Below are positions 11,265 to 19,054 of a stretch of DNA of 64,000 bases, one piece after another. This stretch comes from Thermoanaerobaculia bacterium. GTDB lineage: Bacteria; Acidobacteriota; Thermoanaerobaculia; Multivoradales; JAGPDF01. Both the position numbers and the translations under genes were made by a program. The DNA lies in NCBI GenBank assembly GCA_018057705.1, contig JAGPDF010000001.1:62001-126000 (forward strand), given 5' to 3'. Each line of letters starts with the position of its first letter. Within the stretch, counting starts at the first letter, position 1. A model generated the notes under the pieces. That model made no database searches. It saw nothing but the letters and a program-made list of their open reading frames with translations, and was not told where the DNA came from.

Positions 11265-11738
11265 ATGCAGGAGACACCGCAGGCGAGGCTCTCAAGGGAG
11301 ATACAGGAGACGATGCGGTCGGGCGACAAGGTCCGGCTGCAGACGCTCCGGATGCTGCTCACCGAAGTCCAGAGCGCCGGTCTGCGTGGACCCGCCGCCC
11401 AGGGCGAGGTCGACGAGGCGGCGTTTCAGGCGCTGGTGCGAAAGGCGATCAAGCAGCGTCGCGAGTCCGCCGAGCAGTTTCGCAGCGGACACCGCCCGGA
11501 GCTCGCCGCGAAGGAGGACGTCGAGGCCGGTATCCTCTCCGGCTACCTGCCGCAGCAGGCCACAGAAGTGGAGCTGCGGCTCGCGATCGCGGGAATCGTC
11601 AACGAGGTCGGCGCGCAGGGTCTCGCCGGGCCGGCAGCCCTGGGGGCGGTCATGAAGGCGGCTCTGGCGCGCTTCGCGGGCACCGCCGACGGCGCCCTCG
11701 TGAATCGCCTCGCCCGCGAGCTGCTTGCCGCACGGTGA
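11265..11738 (+). CDS. GatB/YqeY domain protein
   Basis: Protein of 157 residues and full family length. The N-terminal LSREIQETMRSGDKVRLQTLRMLLTEVQ is the YqeY hallmark, and the C-terminal helical domain (GYLPQQATEVELRLAIAGIVNEVGAQGLAGPAALGAVMKAAL) matches the tail domain of GatB that contacts tRNA. The role is unclear; a link to tRNA-dependent amidation is assumed from the fold. It lies 4 bases upstream of selB. Confidence 0.93.
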   Translation: MQETPQARLSREIQETMRSGDKVRLQTLRMLLTEVQSAGLRGPAAQGEVDEAAFQALVRKAIKQRRESAEQFRSGHRPELAAKEDVEAGILSGYLPQQATEVELRLAIAGIVNEVGAQGLAGPAALGAVMKAALARFAGTADGALVNRLARELLAAR

Positions 11739-11742
11739 GGCG

Positions 11743-13728
11743 GTGAGCTCCCTTCTCGTCGGCACCGCCGGCCACGTCGATCACGGCAAGACTGCGCTCG
11801 TCCGCGCGCTCACCGGCATCGACTGCGACCGTCTCGAAGAAGAGAAGCGACGCGGTATCACCCTCGATCTCGGCTTCGCGCACCTCGCGGGCACCGGATC
11901 GGCCGCGACCGCGGCCAGCGAGATCTCCTTCGTCGACGTCCCGGGACACGAACGTTTCCTGCACAACGCCTTGGCCGGACTGGGCGGAGTGCGGCTCCTT
12001 CTCCTCGTCGTTGCCGCCGACGAGGGGATCCGACCGCAGACCCGCGAGCACCTGGAGATCGCCGAACTGCTCGAGCTCCCCGGCCTCATCGTCGCGCTGA
12101 ACAAGGTCGACGCCGTCGATGCCGAGACCGCTGGGCTCGCCGAGCTCGAGATCACCGACCTCCTCGCGGGTACGCGATTCTCCGGAGCGCCGATCTTCCC
12201 GGTCTCGGCCCTGACCGGCGAGGGCGTCCCGGCGTTGCGCGCCGCTCTCGAGAAAGCAGCCCGCGAGCTCGCGCCCTCGGCCCGCGACGCCGATCCCGCC
12301 CGGCTGCCGATCGACCGCGCCTTCCTGGTCAAGGGGCAGGGCGTCGTGGTGACCGGCACTCTGATCTCCGGAACGGTCGCTCCTGGCGACCTCCTCGAGC
12401 TCCTGCCGTCGCGGCTCGCGGCCCGCGTGCGCTCGGTCGAGGTGCACGGCAAACCCAGGCGGGCCGCGGCCGGGGAGCGCACCGCCCTGCAGCTCGCAGG
12501 CGTCGAGCTCGCGGCGCTCGCCCGCGGCATGGAGCTCGCGACGCCGGGAGCGCTGCGCTCCACCCGCCGACTGCTCGTGCGTTGGCGGATGCTCGCGAGC
12601 TCGCCGGTCGCGCTCGCGAGCCCCCTCGAACCGGTGGCCGTGCGGGTGCATCTCTATGCCACCGAAACCGTGGGTACGGCGCGTCCGCTGACTGACACAG
12701 GCCTCGCCCCCGGCGATACGGACCTCGTCGAGATCGCCCTCGCGACGCCGGTCGTGGCGGTGCGCGGCGATCGCATCGTGGTCCGCCGCCCATCGCCGCC
12801 CGCGACGATCGGCGGCGGGACGATCCTCGATCCCTGGTGGCGGCGCAAGCGCCGCGGCGATCCCGCGGCTCGGATGCTTGCGCTCGCCGGGGACGAGGCA
12901 TCGGCGCTCCTCGCCTGGTCCACCGAGTCCGCCGAGCACGGCCTCACCGCCGCCGCGGCAGCGGCGCGCACCGGCAGAAGCGCCGAAGAGACCGGACGCC
13001 TGCTCGCCGCGCTCGAAGAGCGGGGCGAGTTGGTGCGCCTCCGGCCGGAGGCGGCGGACGAACGCACGCGCAACACCGAGGCGCGCTATCTGCGGCCCGA
13101 GACGCTCGCAGCCGTGCGCCGCGGCGCACGCGAAGCACTGGCTCGGTTCTTCGCCGAACATCCCCTCGAGCTCGGCCTGGCCAAGGCTGCTGCGGCGCGG
13201 TTGCTCCTGCCCGGCGCCGCGCGGGCGCTCGCGGACCTCTGGTTCGCGCGTCTCGCAGCGGCCGGCGACATCGACATCTCCGCTGGCGATGTGCGCTTCC
13301 CGGGCCGCGCCCTCGAGCCGCCGGCCGAGCTGTCGCCGCTCGCCCGCGCCATCGTCGAGCGCTACGCCGCGGCCGGGCTGACGCCGCCTTCGCCAGGCGA
13401 AGTCGCGCGCGCCCTCGACGCCAAACCGCAGATCGTCGAGGGACTCATCCAGCACCTGGTCAAGCGCAAGGAGCTCGTGCGCCTGCCCGGCGGCCTCATT
13501 TTCGCGAACGCGACGATCGCGCACCTCGTGGACGAGCTTCGCGCCACCGGCTGGTCCCGCTTCTCCATCGTCGCCTTCAAAGGCCGCTTCGGGCTCTCGC
13601 GCAAGTGGACGATTCCGCTGCTCGAGCATCTCGACAATGTCGGCGTGACGGGACGCGTCGGAGAAGAGCGCGAGCTGCGCGCCGCAGCGGACACATCCAA
13701 GGCCGTGAAGCCGAACTCATCGCGCTGA
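11743..13728 (+). CDS. selB: Selenocysteine-specific translation elongation factor SelB
   Basis: GTPase that carries Sec-tRNA to UGA codons with a SECIS hairpin. The protein has 661 residues. The G domain shows GHVDHGKTALVRALTG (G1), RRGITLDLGFA (G2), DVPGHERFLHNALAG (G3) and NKVDA (G4). Beta-barrel domains follow (FLVKGQGVVVTGTLISGTVAPGD), then C-terminal winged-helix repeats that bind the SECIS element (SRFSIVAFKGRFGLSRKWTIPLLEHLDNVGVTGRVGEER). The start is probably the GTG giving MSSLLVGTAGHVDHGK; a TTG six codons upstream is the alternative. Its presence implies that the organism makes selenoproteins. selA, selC and selD are not in the window. The last codons are part of an 18-base direct repeat. 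Confidence 0.95.
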   Translation: MSSLLVGTAGHVDHGKTALVRALTGIDCDRLEEEKRRGITLDLGFAHLAGTGSAATAASEISFVDVPGHERFLHNALAGLGGVRLLLLVVAADEGIRPQTREHLEIAELLELPGLIVALNKVDAVDAETAGLAELEITDLLAGTRFSGAPIFPVSALTGEGVPALRAALEKAARELAPSARDADPARLPIDRAFLVKGQGVVVTGTLISGTVAPGDLLELLPSRLAARVRSVEVHGKPRRAAAGERTALQLAGVELAALARGMELATPGALRSTRRLLVRWRMLASSPVALASPLEPVAVRVHLYATETVGTARPLTDTGLAPGDTDLVEIALATPVVAVRGDRIVVRRPSPPATIGGGTILDPWWRRKRRGDPAARMLALAGDEASALLAWSTESAEHGLTAAAAAARTGRSAEETGRLLAALEERGELVRLRPEAADERTRNTEARYLRPETLAAVRRGAREALARFFAEHPLELGLAKAAAARLLLPGAARALADLWFARLAAAGDIDISAGDVRFPGRALEPPAELSPLARAIVERYAAAGLTPPSPGEVARALDAKPQIVEGLIQHLVKRKELVRLPGGLIFANATIAHLVDELRATGWSRFSIVAFKGRFGLSRKWTIPLLEHLDNVGVTGRVGEERELRAAADTSKAVKPNSSR

Positions 13729-13800
13729 AGCGTCTCGGCGATTCGATTTCGTCTCCGCGATTTCGTTCAACGCCGTGGAATTGAACTCATCGCGCTGAAG
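13713..13800 (+). repeat. 18-base direct repeat at the selB stop codon and 70 bases downstream
   Basis: GAACTCATCGCGCTGAAG occurs twice, with starts exactly 70 bases apart. The first copy spans the selB stop codon. Between them lies a short region with two copies of CGATTTCGT. The remaining interval to the TonB receptor start is non-coding. TTATAC at 13854-13859 could be a -10 box, leaving a leader of about 120 bases. Confidence 0.8.
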
Positions 13801-13986
13801 AACACCTTCGATCCGATCACCCCCCTCTCTCGCTTCCGATCGCATTCGCTTCCTTATACGGCGAGTGTCGAAGCGAGGTTTCCGCGCTCGATCTCGAAGC
13901 TGGCATCGATCTCGCGATAGCGCAGTGCAGTCGAACAACCGCGGTGCACGCGGATGTTCGAACGCAACTACGAGGGAGGAAGATCG

Positions 13987-16935
13987 ATGAAGAGATTCAA
14001 GAAAGCAGTCGGACTCGCCCTGCTCTTCGCGTTCGTCGCTTCGGGCGTCGCCGTCGCTCAGGGCATTCCCACGGGCCGCCTCTCGGGCCGCGTCTCCGAT
14101 GCCGAGGGCAACGGCGTGCCGGGAGTGTCGGTCGAAGTCTCCTCGGCGGCGCTCCAGGGCGTACGCACGACGGTGACCGACCTGAACGGCGACTACGTGC
14201 TTCCCAGCTTGCCGCCGGGCGAATACACCGCGACCTACACCATGGACGGTTTCGAGACGCAGAGCCGAACGTCCAGGCTCGCCTCTTCGCAGGCGCTGCA
14301 GTTGGACATCGACATGTCGCTCGCCGCGGTCACCGAGACGATCGAGGTCACCGGCGAGGCCGTCACCCTCATCTCGAAGGACAACACCAACGCCACGACC
14401 ATTTCGCAGGACATCCTCGAAGAGCTGCCGGGCGCCCGCACCCAGCTCGCGGCCGTCGCTCTTTCGCCGGGAGCTTCGGCGACCGGTCCCGCCGGCGCGA
14501 TCACCATTTCCGGCGCACAATCCTGGGAGAACACCTACTCGATCAACGGCGTGAACGTGAACGACAACCTCCGTGGCCAGCCGAACGCGCTCTTCATCGA
14601 AGACGCCATCGAAGAGACGACGACCTCGACCTCGGGCATCTCGGCCGAGTACGGGCGCTTCGCGGGCGGCATCATCAATACGGTGACGAAATCGGGCGGC
14701 AACGAGTTCCACGGCAGCGTCCGCGACACCCTCACCAATCAGAGCTGGAACAGCAAGAACGAGTTCTCTCCGGAACCCGAGGACAAGGTCCGCGGTGTCT
14801 ATGAAGAGACCGTGGGCGGCAGGATCATCCGGGACAAGCTGTGGTTCTTCGTCGCTGGTCGGCAGCTCGAGACCGACGCCGTCGCGACCACCAACCTGAC
14901 GAACATCCCGTACAACGCCACGAACGAGCAGGAGCGCTACGAAGGGAAGCTGACCTTCTCGCCGACGGCGAACCATCGCTTCACCGGCTCCTACATCGAC
15001 ATCTCCCAGGAGCAGCTCACGGGGCACGGTGGCAACCTGAACTACCTGGTCGACCTCTCCGGGCTGCACACGCGGAGTCTTCCGAACACGCTCATGGCGG
15101 CCAACTACTCCGGCGTCCTGACTTCGAACTTCTTCGTCGAGGCGCAGTACTCCGAGCGGTCCTTCAACTTCGAGGCCACCGGCGGCGCGGACCCCTCGCT
15201 CGCCGGCGGCACGCCGATCTTCGACCCCGCCAACGGCATCATCTACAACGAGCCCATCTTCTGCGACGCGAGCCTCTGCCCGGACGGCGGCGACGAGCGC
15301 GCGAGCGAGAACTATCTCGCCAAGGCGAGCTACTTCCTGTCGACCGAGAACACCGGCTCGCACGACATCGTCGCCGGTTTCGACAGCTTCGACGACATCC
15401 GCACCAGCAACAACTATCAGTCGCCGAACGACTTCTTCGTCTTCGCCGACCAGTCGATCATCCGCGACAACGTCGTCTACCCGGTGATCGGCAGCCAGGC
15501 CGGTGACGACGGCGGCAATTCGTACATCGCCTATTATCCGATTCTCGCCAACAGCCTCGGAACGCATTTCAAGACCAATTCCCTGTTCGTCAACGACCGC
15601 TGGCGCCTTTCCGACAACCTGAGCTTCAACGTCGGCTTGCGCTACGACAAGAACGACGGCAAGGACGCCACCGGCAACGAGATCACCAAGGACAGCGCCT
15701 TCAGCCCGCGGCTCGGCGCGAACTGGAACCCGGACGGCGGTGGTGTCTGGCTGCTGAACGCCTCCTACGGCCGCTATGTCGCTGGCATCAACAACGGCAT
15801 CGCCGACTCCGGCTCCTCCGCCGGACAGGCGGCCACCTTCCACTACAGCTACTTCGGACCGGACATCAACGTCGACGTCCTCCCTGGCCAGACGCCGGTG
15901 AGCAGCGAGGAGGCCATGCGGCGGGTGTTCGCCTGGTTCGACTCGGTGGGCGGCCTCGACAACACCGCCCTGCTGCAGTTGGTCAACCTTCCTGGCGGCG
16001 GCACCGTCGTCGCGGACGGCATCGGCTCGACTTATGCCGACGAGATTTCGATCGGCGGCGTGCGCAGCTTCGGCGCCAAGGGGTCGGTCCGCGCCGACCT
16101 GGTCTACCGTGAGTTCGGCAACTTCTACGTCACCCAGAAGGACACTTCGACCGGGAAAGTGCTCGATGCCAACGGCAACCTGGTGGACCTCGGGGTGGTG
16201 AAGAACAACGACACCAATCTGGAGCGCGAGTATCTCGGTCTCCAGACCTCCTTCGATCTGCGCGCCACCGATCGCCTCACCATCGGCGGCGGTTACACGC
16301 TGTCCCAGGCGCAGGGAAACTTCGAGGGTGAGGCGGCCGGTGTCGGTCCGGTCACTTCGACCCTCGAGAGCTATCCGGAGTACAAAGAGGCGCGATGGTT
16401 CGCGCCGACCGGCGACCTGCTCATCGACCAGCGCCACAAGTTGTCGCTGTTCGCGGTCTGGGAGGCGTTCAAAACCGAGCGCCAGCGTCTGGCGATCAGC
16501 GGCCGGCAGCTCTACAACTCCGGATTTCCGTACTCGGCGGTCGGTCCGGTCGGTACCCGGGCTTTCGTGACCAATCCCGGCTACGAGACGCCGCCTTCCT
16601 CGGTCAACTATTTCTTCTCCGACCGCGGCGCTTTCAAGACGGACGACATCAGCTCGACCGCTCTGGGCTTCAACTACTCGCTCTTCTTCGGCGACTTCGA
16701 GATCTTCTCCCAGCTGGACATCCAGAACGTGTTCAACGAGGACGGAGTCATCGGCGTCAACACCGCCGTATTCACCAGCCGCACCGATCCGACGCTGCAG
16801 CCGTTCAATCCCTTCACCGACACTCCGGTCGAAGGTGTGCACTGGCGTAAGGGCCCGAACTTCGGCAAGGCGACTTCCGTCAACAACCTGCAGTTGCCGC
16901 GTACCTACATCCTGTCGCTGGGCGTGCGCCTCTAG
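13987..16935 (+). CDS. TonB-dependent outer-membrane receptor, Oar-like, with N-terminal carboxypeptidase-regulatory domain
   Basis: Outer-membrane protein of 982 residues. Signal peptide MKRFKKAVGLALLFAFVASGVAVAQ; then a CarboxypepD_reg-like domain (LSGRVSDAEGNGVPGVSVEVSS ... TDLNGDYVLPSLPPGEYTATY); then a plug domain (EELPGARTQLAAVALSPG; YSINGVNVNDN; ISAEYGRFAGGIINTVTKSGGN); then a long beta-barrel ending in a typical C-terminal strand (YILSLGVRL). Known Oar-like receptors import or bind large substrates such as peptides or glycans, but the ligand here is unknown. GGGAGGA lies 6 bases before the ATG. It is followed by a terminator and then by two phosphatase/sulfatase-fold lipoproteins, which could act on an imported substrate (inference). 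Confidence 0.95.
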   Translation: MKRFKKAVGLALLFAFVASGVAVAQGIPTGRLSGRVSDAEGNGVPGVSVEVSSAALQGVRTTVTDLNGDYVLPSLPPGEYTATYTMDGFETQSRTSRLASSQALQLDIDMSLAAVTETIEVTGEAVTLISKDNTNATTISQDILEELPGARTQLAAVALSPGASATGPAGAITISGAQSWENTYSINGVNVNDNLRGQPNALFIEDAIEETTTSTSGISAEYGRFAGGIINTVTKSGGNEFHGSVRDTLTNQSWNSKNEFSPEPEDKVRGVYEETVGGRIIRDKLWFFVAGRQLETDAVATTNLTNIPYNATNEQERYEGKLTFSPTANHRFTGSYIDISQEQLTGHGGNLNYLVDLSGLHTRSLPNTLMAANYSGVLTSNFFVEAQYSERSFNFEATGGADPSLAGGTPIFDPANGIIYNEPIFCDASLCPDGGDERASENYLAKASYFLSTENTGSHDIVAGFDSFDDIRTSNNYQSPNDFFVFADQSIIRDNVVYPVIGSQAGDDGGNSYIAYYPILANSLGTHFKTNSLFVNDRWRLSDNLSFNVGLRYDKNDGKDATGNEITKDSAFSPRLGANWNPDGGGVWLLNASYGRYVAGINNGIADSGSSAGQAATFHYSYFGPDINVDVLPGQTPVSSEEAMRRVFAWFDSVGGLDNTALLQLVNLPGGGTVVADGIGSTYADEISIGGVRSFGAKGSVRADLVYREFGNFYVTQKDTSTGKVLDANGNLVDLGVVKNNDTNLEREYLGLQTSFDLRATDRLTIGGGYTLSQAQGNFEGEAAGVGPVTSTLESYPEYKEARWFAPTGDLLIDQRHKLSLFAVWEAFKTERQRLAISGRQLYNSGFPYSAVGPVGTRAFVTNPGYETPPSSVNYFFSDRGAFKTDDISSTALGFNYSLFFGDFEIFSQLDIQNVFNEDGVIGVNTAVFTSRTDPTLQPFNPFTDTPVEGVHWRKGPNFGKATSVNNLQLPRTYILSLGVRL

Positions 16936-16961
16936 ACGCTCGACCGGCAGCATTCTTCCCA

Positions 16962-17000
16962 GCCCCGGGCGGTCCCCGACCGCCGGGGGCGTTCTTCTTT
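16962..17000 (+). terminator. Rho-independent terminator after the TonB receptor gene
   Basis: A 12-base arm GCCCCGGGCGGT pairs with ACCGCCGGGGGC across a five-base loop with one mismatch, followed by the T-rich GTTCTTCTTT. It ends the receptor transcript and lies directly before the next promoter. Confidence 0.85.
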
Positions 17001-17002
17001 GA

Positions 17003-17008
17003 GAGAAT
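17003..17008 (+). promoter_or_regulatory. Putative -10 box (GAGAAT), leaderless type
   Basis: GAGAAT ends 6 bases before the GTG start of the first phosphatase-fold lipoprotein, just after the terminator. Weak match, same spacing as other genes here. Confidence 0.35.
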
Positions 17009-17014
17009 CGCCCC

Positions 17015-19054
17015 GTGCCCGAACGCCGAGTTGCAGCAACGATTCTTCTTCCTGCGGTCTTCACTGTCGCTTTCGGCGCAGCCGGCTGCCGCACGCCGCC
17101 GGAAATCGAGATGGCCCCTTCGCCCCCTCGTCCGTCCATCGTGCTGATCTCGATCGACACTCTGAGGTCCGACCGCCTGCCGGCCTGGTCCGGACGCACC
17201 GACCTCGCGACGCCGGCAATCGACCGGCTGGTGCGCGACGGGCTGCTGTTCGAGCGCGCCTTCGCCGAGGCCCCACTGACACTGCCATCCCACGCCTCGC
17301 TCCTCACCGGGCTCCTGCCGCCGGCACACGGCGTGCGCGACAACATCGGTTTCACCGTCGACGCGGCGCGCACCCCGCTCCTGCAGCAGCGTCTGCGCGA
17401 CCTGGGATATGCCACTGGCGCCGCGGTCTCGGCGGAGGTCCTGGCGAAGCGCACCGGGATCGCCGCCGGCTTCGATTTCTACGACGCGCCGGCGCCCTTC
17501 GCTGCCGCGGCCCCGGGGCGGCCCGGGGCCACCCACATCGCCGAACGGCCCGGCGGCGAGACGGTCGAGGCGGCGCTGCGTTTTCTCGACGGTGTCGGCG
17601 CGCGACCGTTCTTCCTCTTTCTGCACCTCTACGAGCCGCATGCTCCGTATCGCCCGCCGGCGGCGATGCTGGCGCGCTACCCCGACCCGTACGACGGCGA
17701 GATCGCCGCTGCCGACGATCTCGTCGGTCGGCTTCTCGGGGAGCTCGACCGGCGCGGACTCTACGACCGGGCTCTCGTCGTCCTGCTCTCCGACCACGGC
17801 GAAGGACTGGGCGATCACGGCGAGGACGAGCACGGTCTGCTGCTCTACCGCGAGGCGATCCAGGTACCGCTGGTGACCAAGCTCCCGGGCGGGCAACGTG
17901 CCGGCGAGCGCGTGCGGCGCAATGTCGGCCTGATCGACGTCGCGCCGACGGTCCTCGCGCTGCTCCAGGTTCCAGATGCCGGCGCGCTGCCGGGCATCTC
18001 CCTTCTCGCCACCGGTGTTCCGGTCGCCGACCGGGCGATCTACTCCGAGACGATGTACCCGTTCATCCACTTCGGCTGGAGCGACCAGGCGTCGATCGTG
18101 AGCGGCGACCGGCATCTCATCGAGGGTCTGCGCCCGGAGCTCTTCGACCTCGCCGGCGATCCGTCCGAGCGCACCGATCTGGCGAGCGCCGAGCGCCGCC
18201 AGCTCTCCGCGATGCGCCGCGCGCTGGCCGCAATCGACCGGACGCTCCTGCCCCCGGCGCCCGCCGATGCCGAAACGATCGCGGCCCTCAGCGCTCTCGG
18301 CTATCTCGGGACGACGGCTCCGGCCGGTGCGCACGAAGCCCTCGCCGACCCACGCGACAAGATCGTCGAGATCGCTCCGGTGCTGCGGGGATTGCGGCTC
18401 TACAACGAGGGCGACTACCCGGCAGCGATCGCCGTGCTCCGACCAGCGGCCGAGCGCAACGAGGGCGCGGCCCTCGCCTGGCAATACCTCGGCGCCTCGT
18501 ACGATGCCCTCGGGAGAAAGGACGAGGCCCTGGCCGCCTACCGGCAAGGCATGACCCTCGCGGGCTCGCCGTCGTACCTCGCCGAAACCGCAGCCCTGCG
18601 GCTTCTCGAGCTCGGGCGGCCCCAAGCCGCGGCCGATCTCGTCGCGCAGGAGCTCGAGCGCCGTCCGACGGGTTCCGGGAGCGCCCGGCTGCGAGTGCTC
18701 GCCTCGCGCTCGCTGCTGCAGCTCGGCCGCATCGACGACGCCGCGCGCCGCGCCGACGAAGCCGTCGAGATCGATGGCGGGCTCGCGGACGCCTACTACC
18801 AGCGGGCCGTGGTCGCGCTCGCCCGCCAGAACGGCCTGCAGGCGCTGGACGACCTGGTCGTCGCCATCGGCCTCGACGCCCGCCATCTCCAGGCGCGCAA
18901 GGCCCTCGCGATGCTGCGGCACGCGCAGGGAGACGACGCCGAGGCGCGGCGGCTCCTCGCGGAAGTGCTGGCGATCGATCCCGACGACCGCGATGCCCGC
19001 GCCGACCTCGACACGCTGGAGAGCGCCGCCGGCCCGGGAGCGCGACCACGTTGA
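17015..19054 (+). CDS. Lipoprotein with alkaline-phosphatase/sulfatase-superfamily domain and TPR tail
   Basis: Protein of 679 residues. The N terminus has a lipoprotein signal ending in a lipobox (AFGAAGC). The catalytic fold is clear: VLISIDTLRSDRL (metal Asp), LTLPSHASLLTG (nucleophile loop), HLYEPHAPYRPP and LSDHGEGLGDHGEDEHG (metal Asp/His). Type I sulfatases need Cys or Ser in C-x-P-x-R for formylglycine. Here the aligned residue is Thr in TLPSHAS and the Arg is His, so this is probably not a formylglycine sulfatase. A Thr nucleophile is known in phosphotransferases and phosphodiesterases of the superfamily. TPR repeats follow from about residue 450 (YPAAIAVLRPAAERNEGAALAWQYLG). The GTG start has no Shine-Dalgarno sequence. 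It overlaps a homologue downstream. Confidence 0.88.
   Translation: MPERRVAATILLPAVFTVAFGAAGCRTPPEIEMAPSPPRPSIVLISIDTLRSDRLPAWSGRTDLATPAIDRLVRDGLLFERAFAEAPLTLPSHASLLTGLLPPAHGVRDNIGFTVDAARTPLLQQRLRDLGYATGAAVSAEVLAKRTGIAAGFDFYDAPAPFAAAAPGRPGATHIAERPGGETVEAALRFLDGVGARPFFLFLHLYEPHAPYRPPAAMLARYPDPYDGEIAAADDLVGRLLGELDRRGLYDRALVVLLSDHGEGLGDHGEDEHGLLLYREAIQVPLVTKLPGGQRAGERVRRNVGLIDVAPTVLALLQVPDAGALPGISLLATGVPVADRAIYSETMYPFIHFGWSDQASIVSGDRHLIEGLRPELFDLAGDPSERTDLASAERRQLSAMRRALAAIDRTLLPPAPADAETIAALSALGYLGTTAPAGAHEALADPRDKIVEIAPVLRGLRLYNEGDYPAAIAVLRPAAERNEGAALAWQYLGASYDALGRKDEALAAYRQGMTLAGSPSYLAETAALRLLELGRPQAAADLVAQELERRPTGSGSARLRVLASRSLLQLGRIDDAARRADEAVEIDGGLADAYYQRAVVALARQNGLQALDDLVVAIGLDARHLQARKALAMLRHAQGDDAEARRLLAEVLAIDPDDRDARADLDTLESAAGPGARPR

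Noticed and set aside
13717-17454. A 1245-codon open frame on the minus strand, antisense to the TonB receptor
   Set aside because: High GC content leaves the opposite strand open. The plus-strand protein has a signal peptide, known domains and a ribosome binding site; the antisense product is Arg/Val-rich with no recognisable domain.
16999-19050. Upstream extension of the second phosphatase-fold lipoprotein
   Set aside because: The frame is open, but it is the +1 shadow of the first lipoprotein gene. The lipoprotein signal begins at the TTG that overlaps the previous stop codon.
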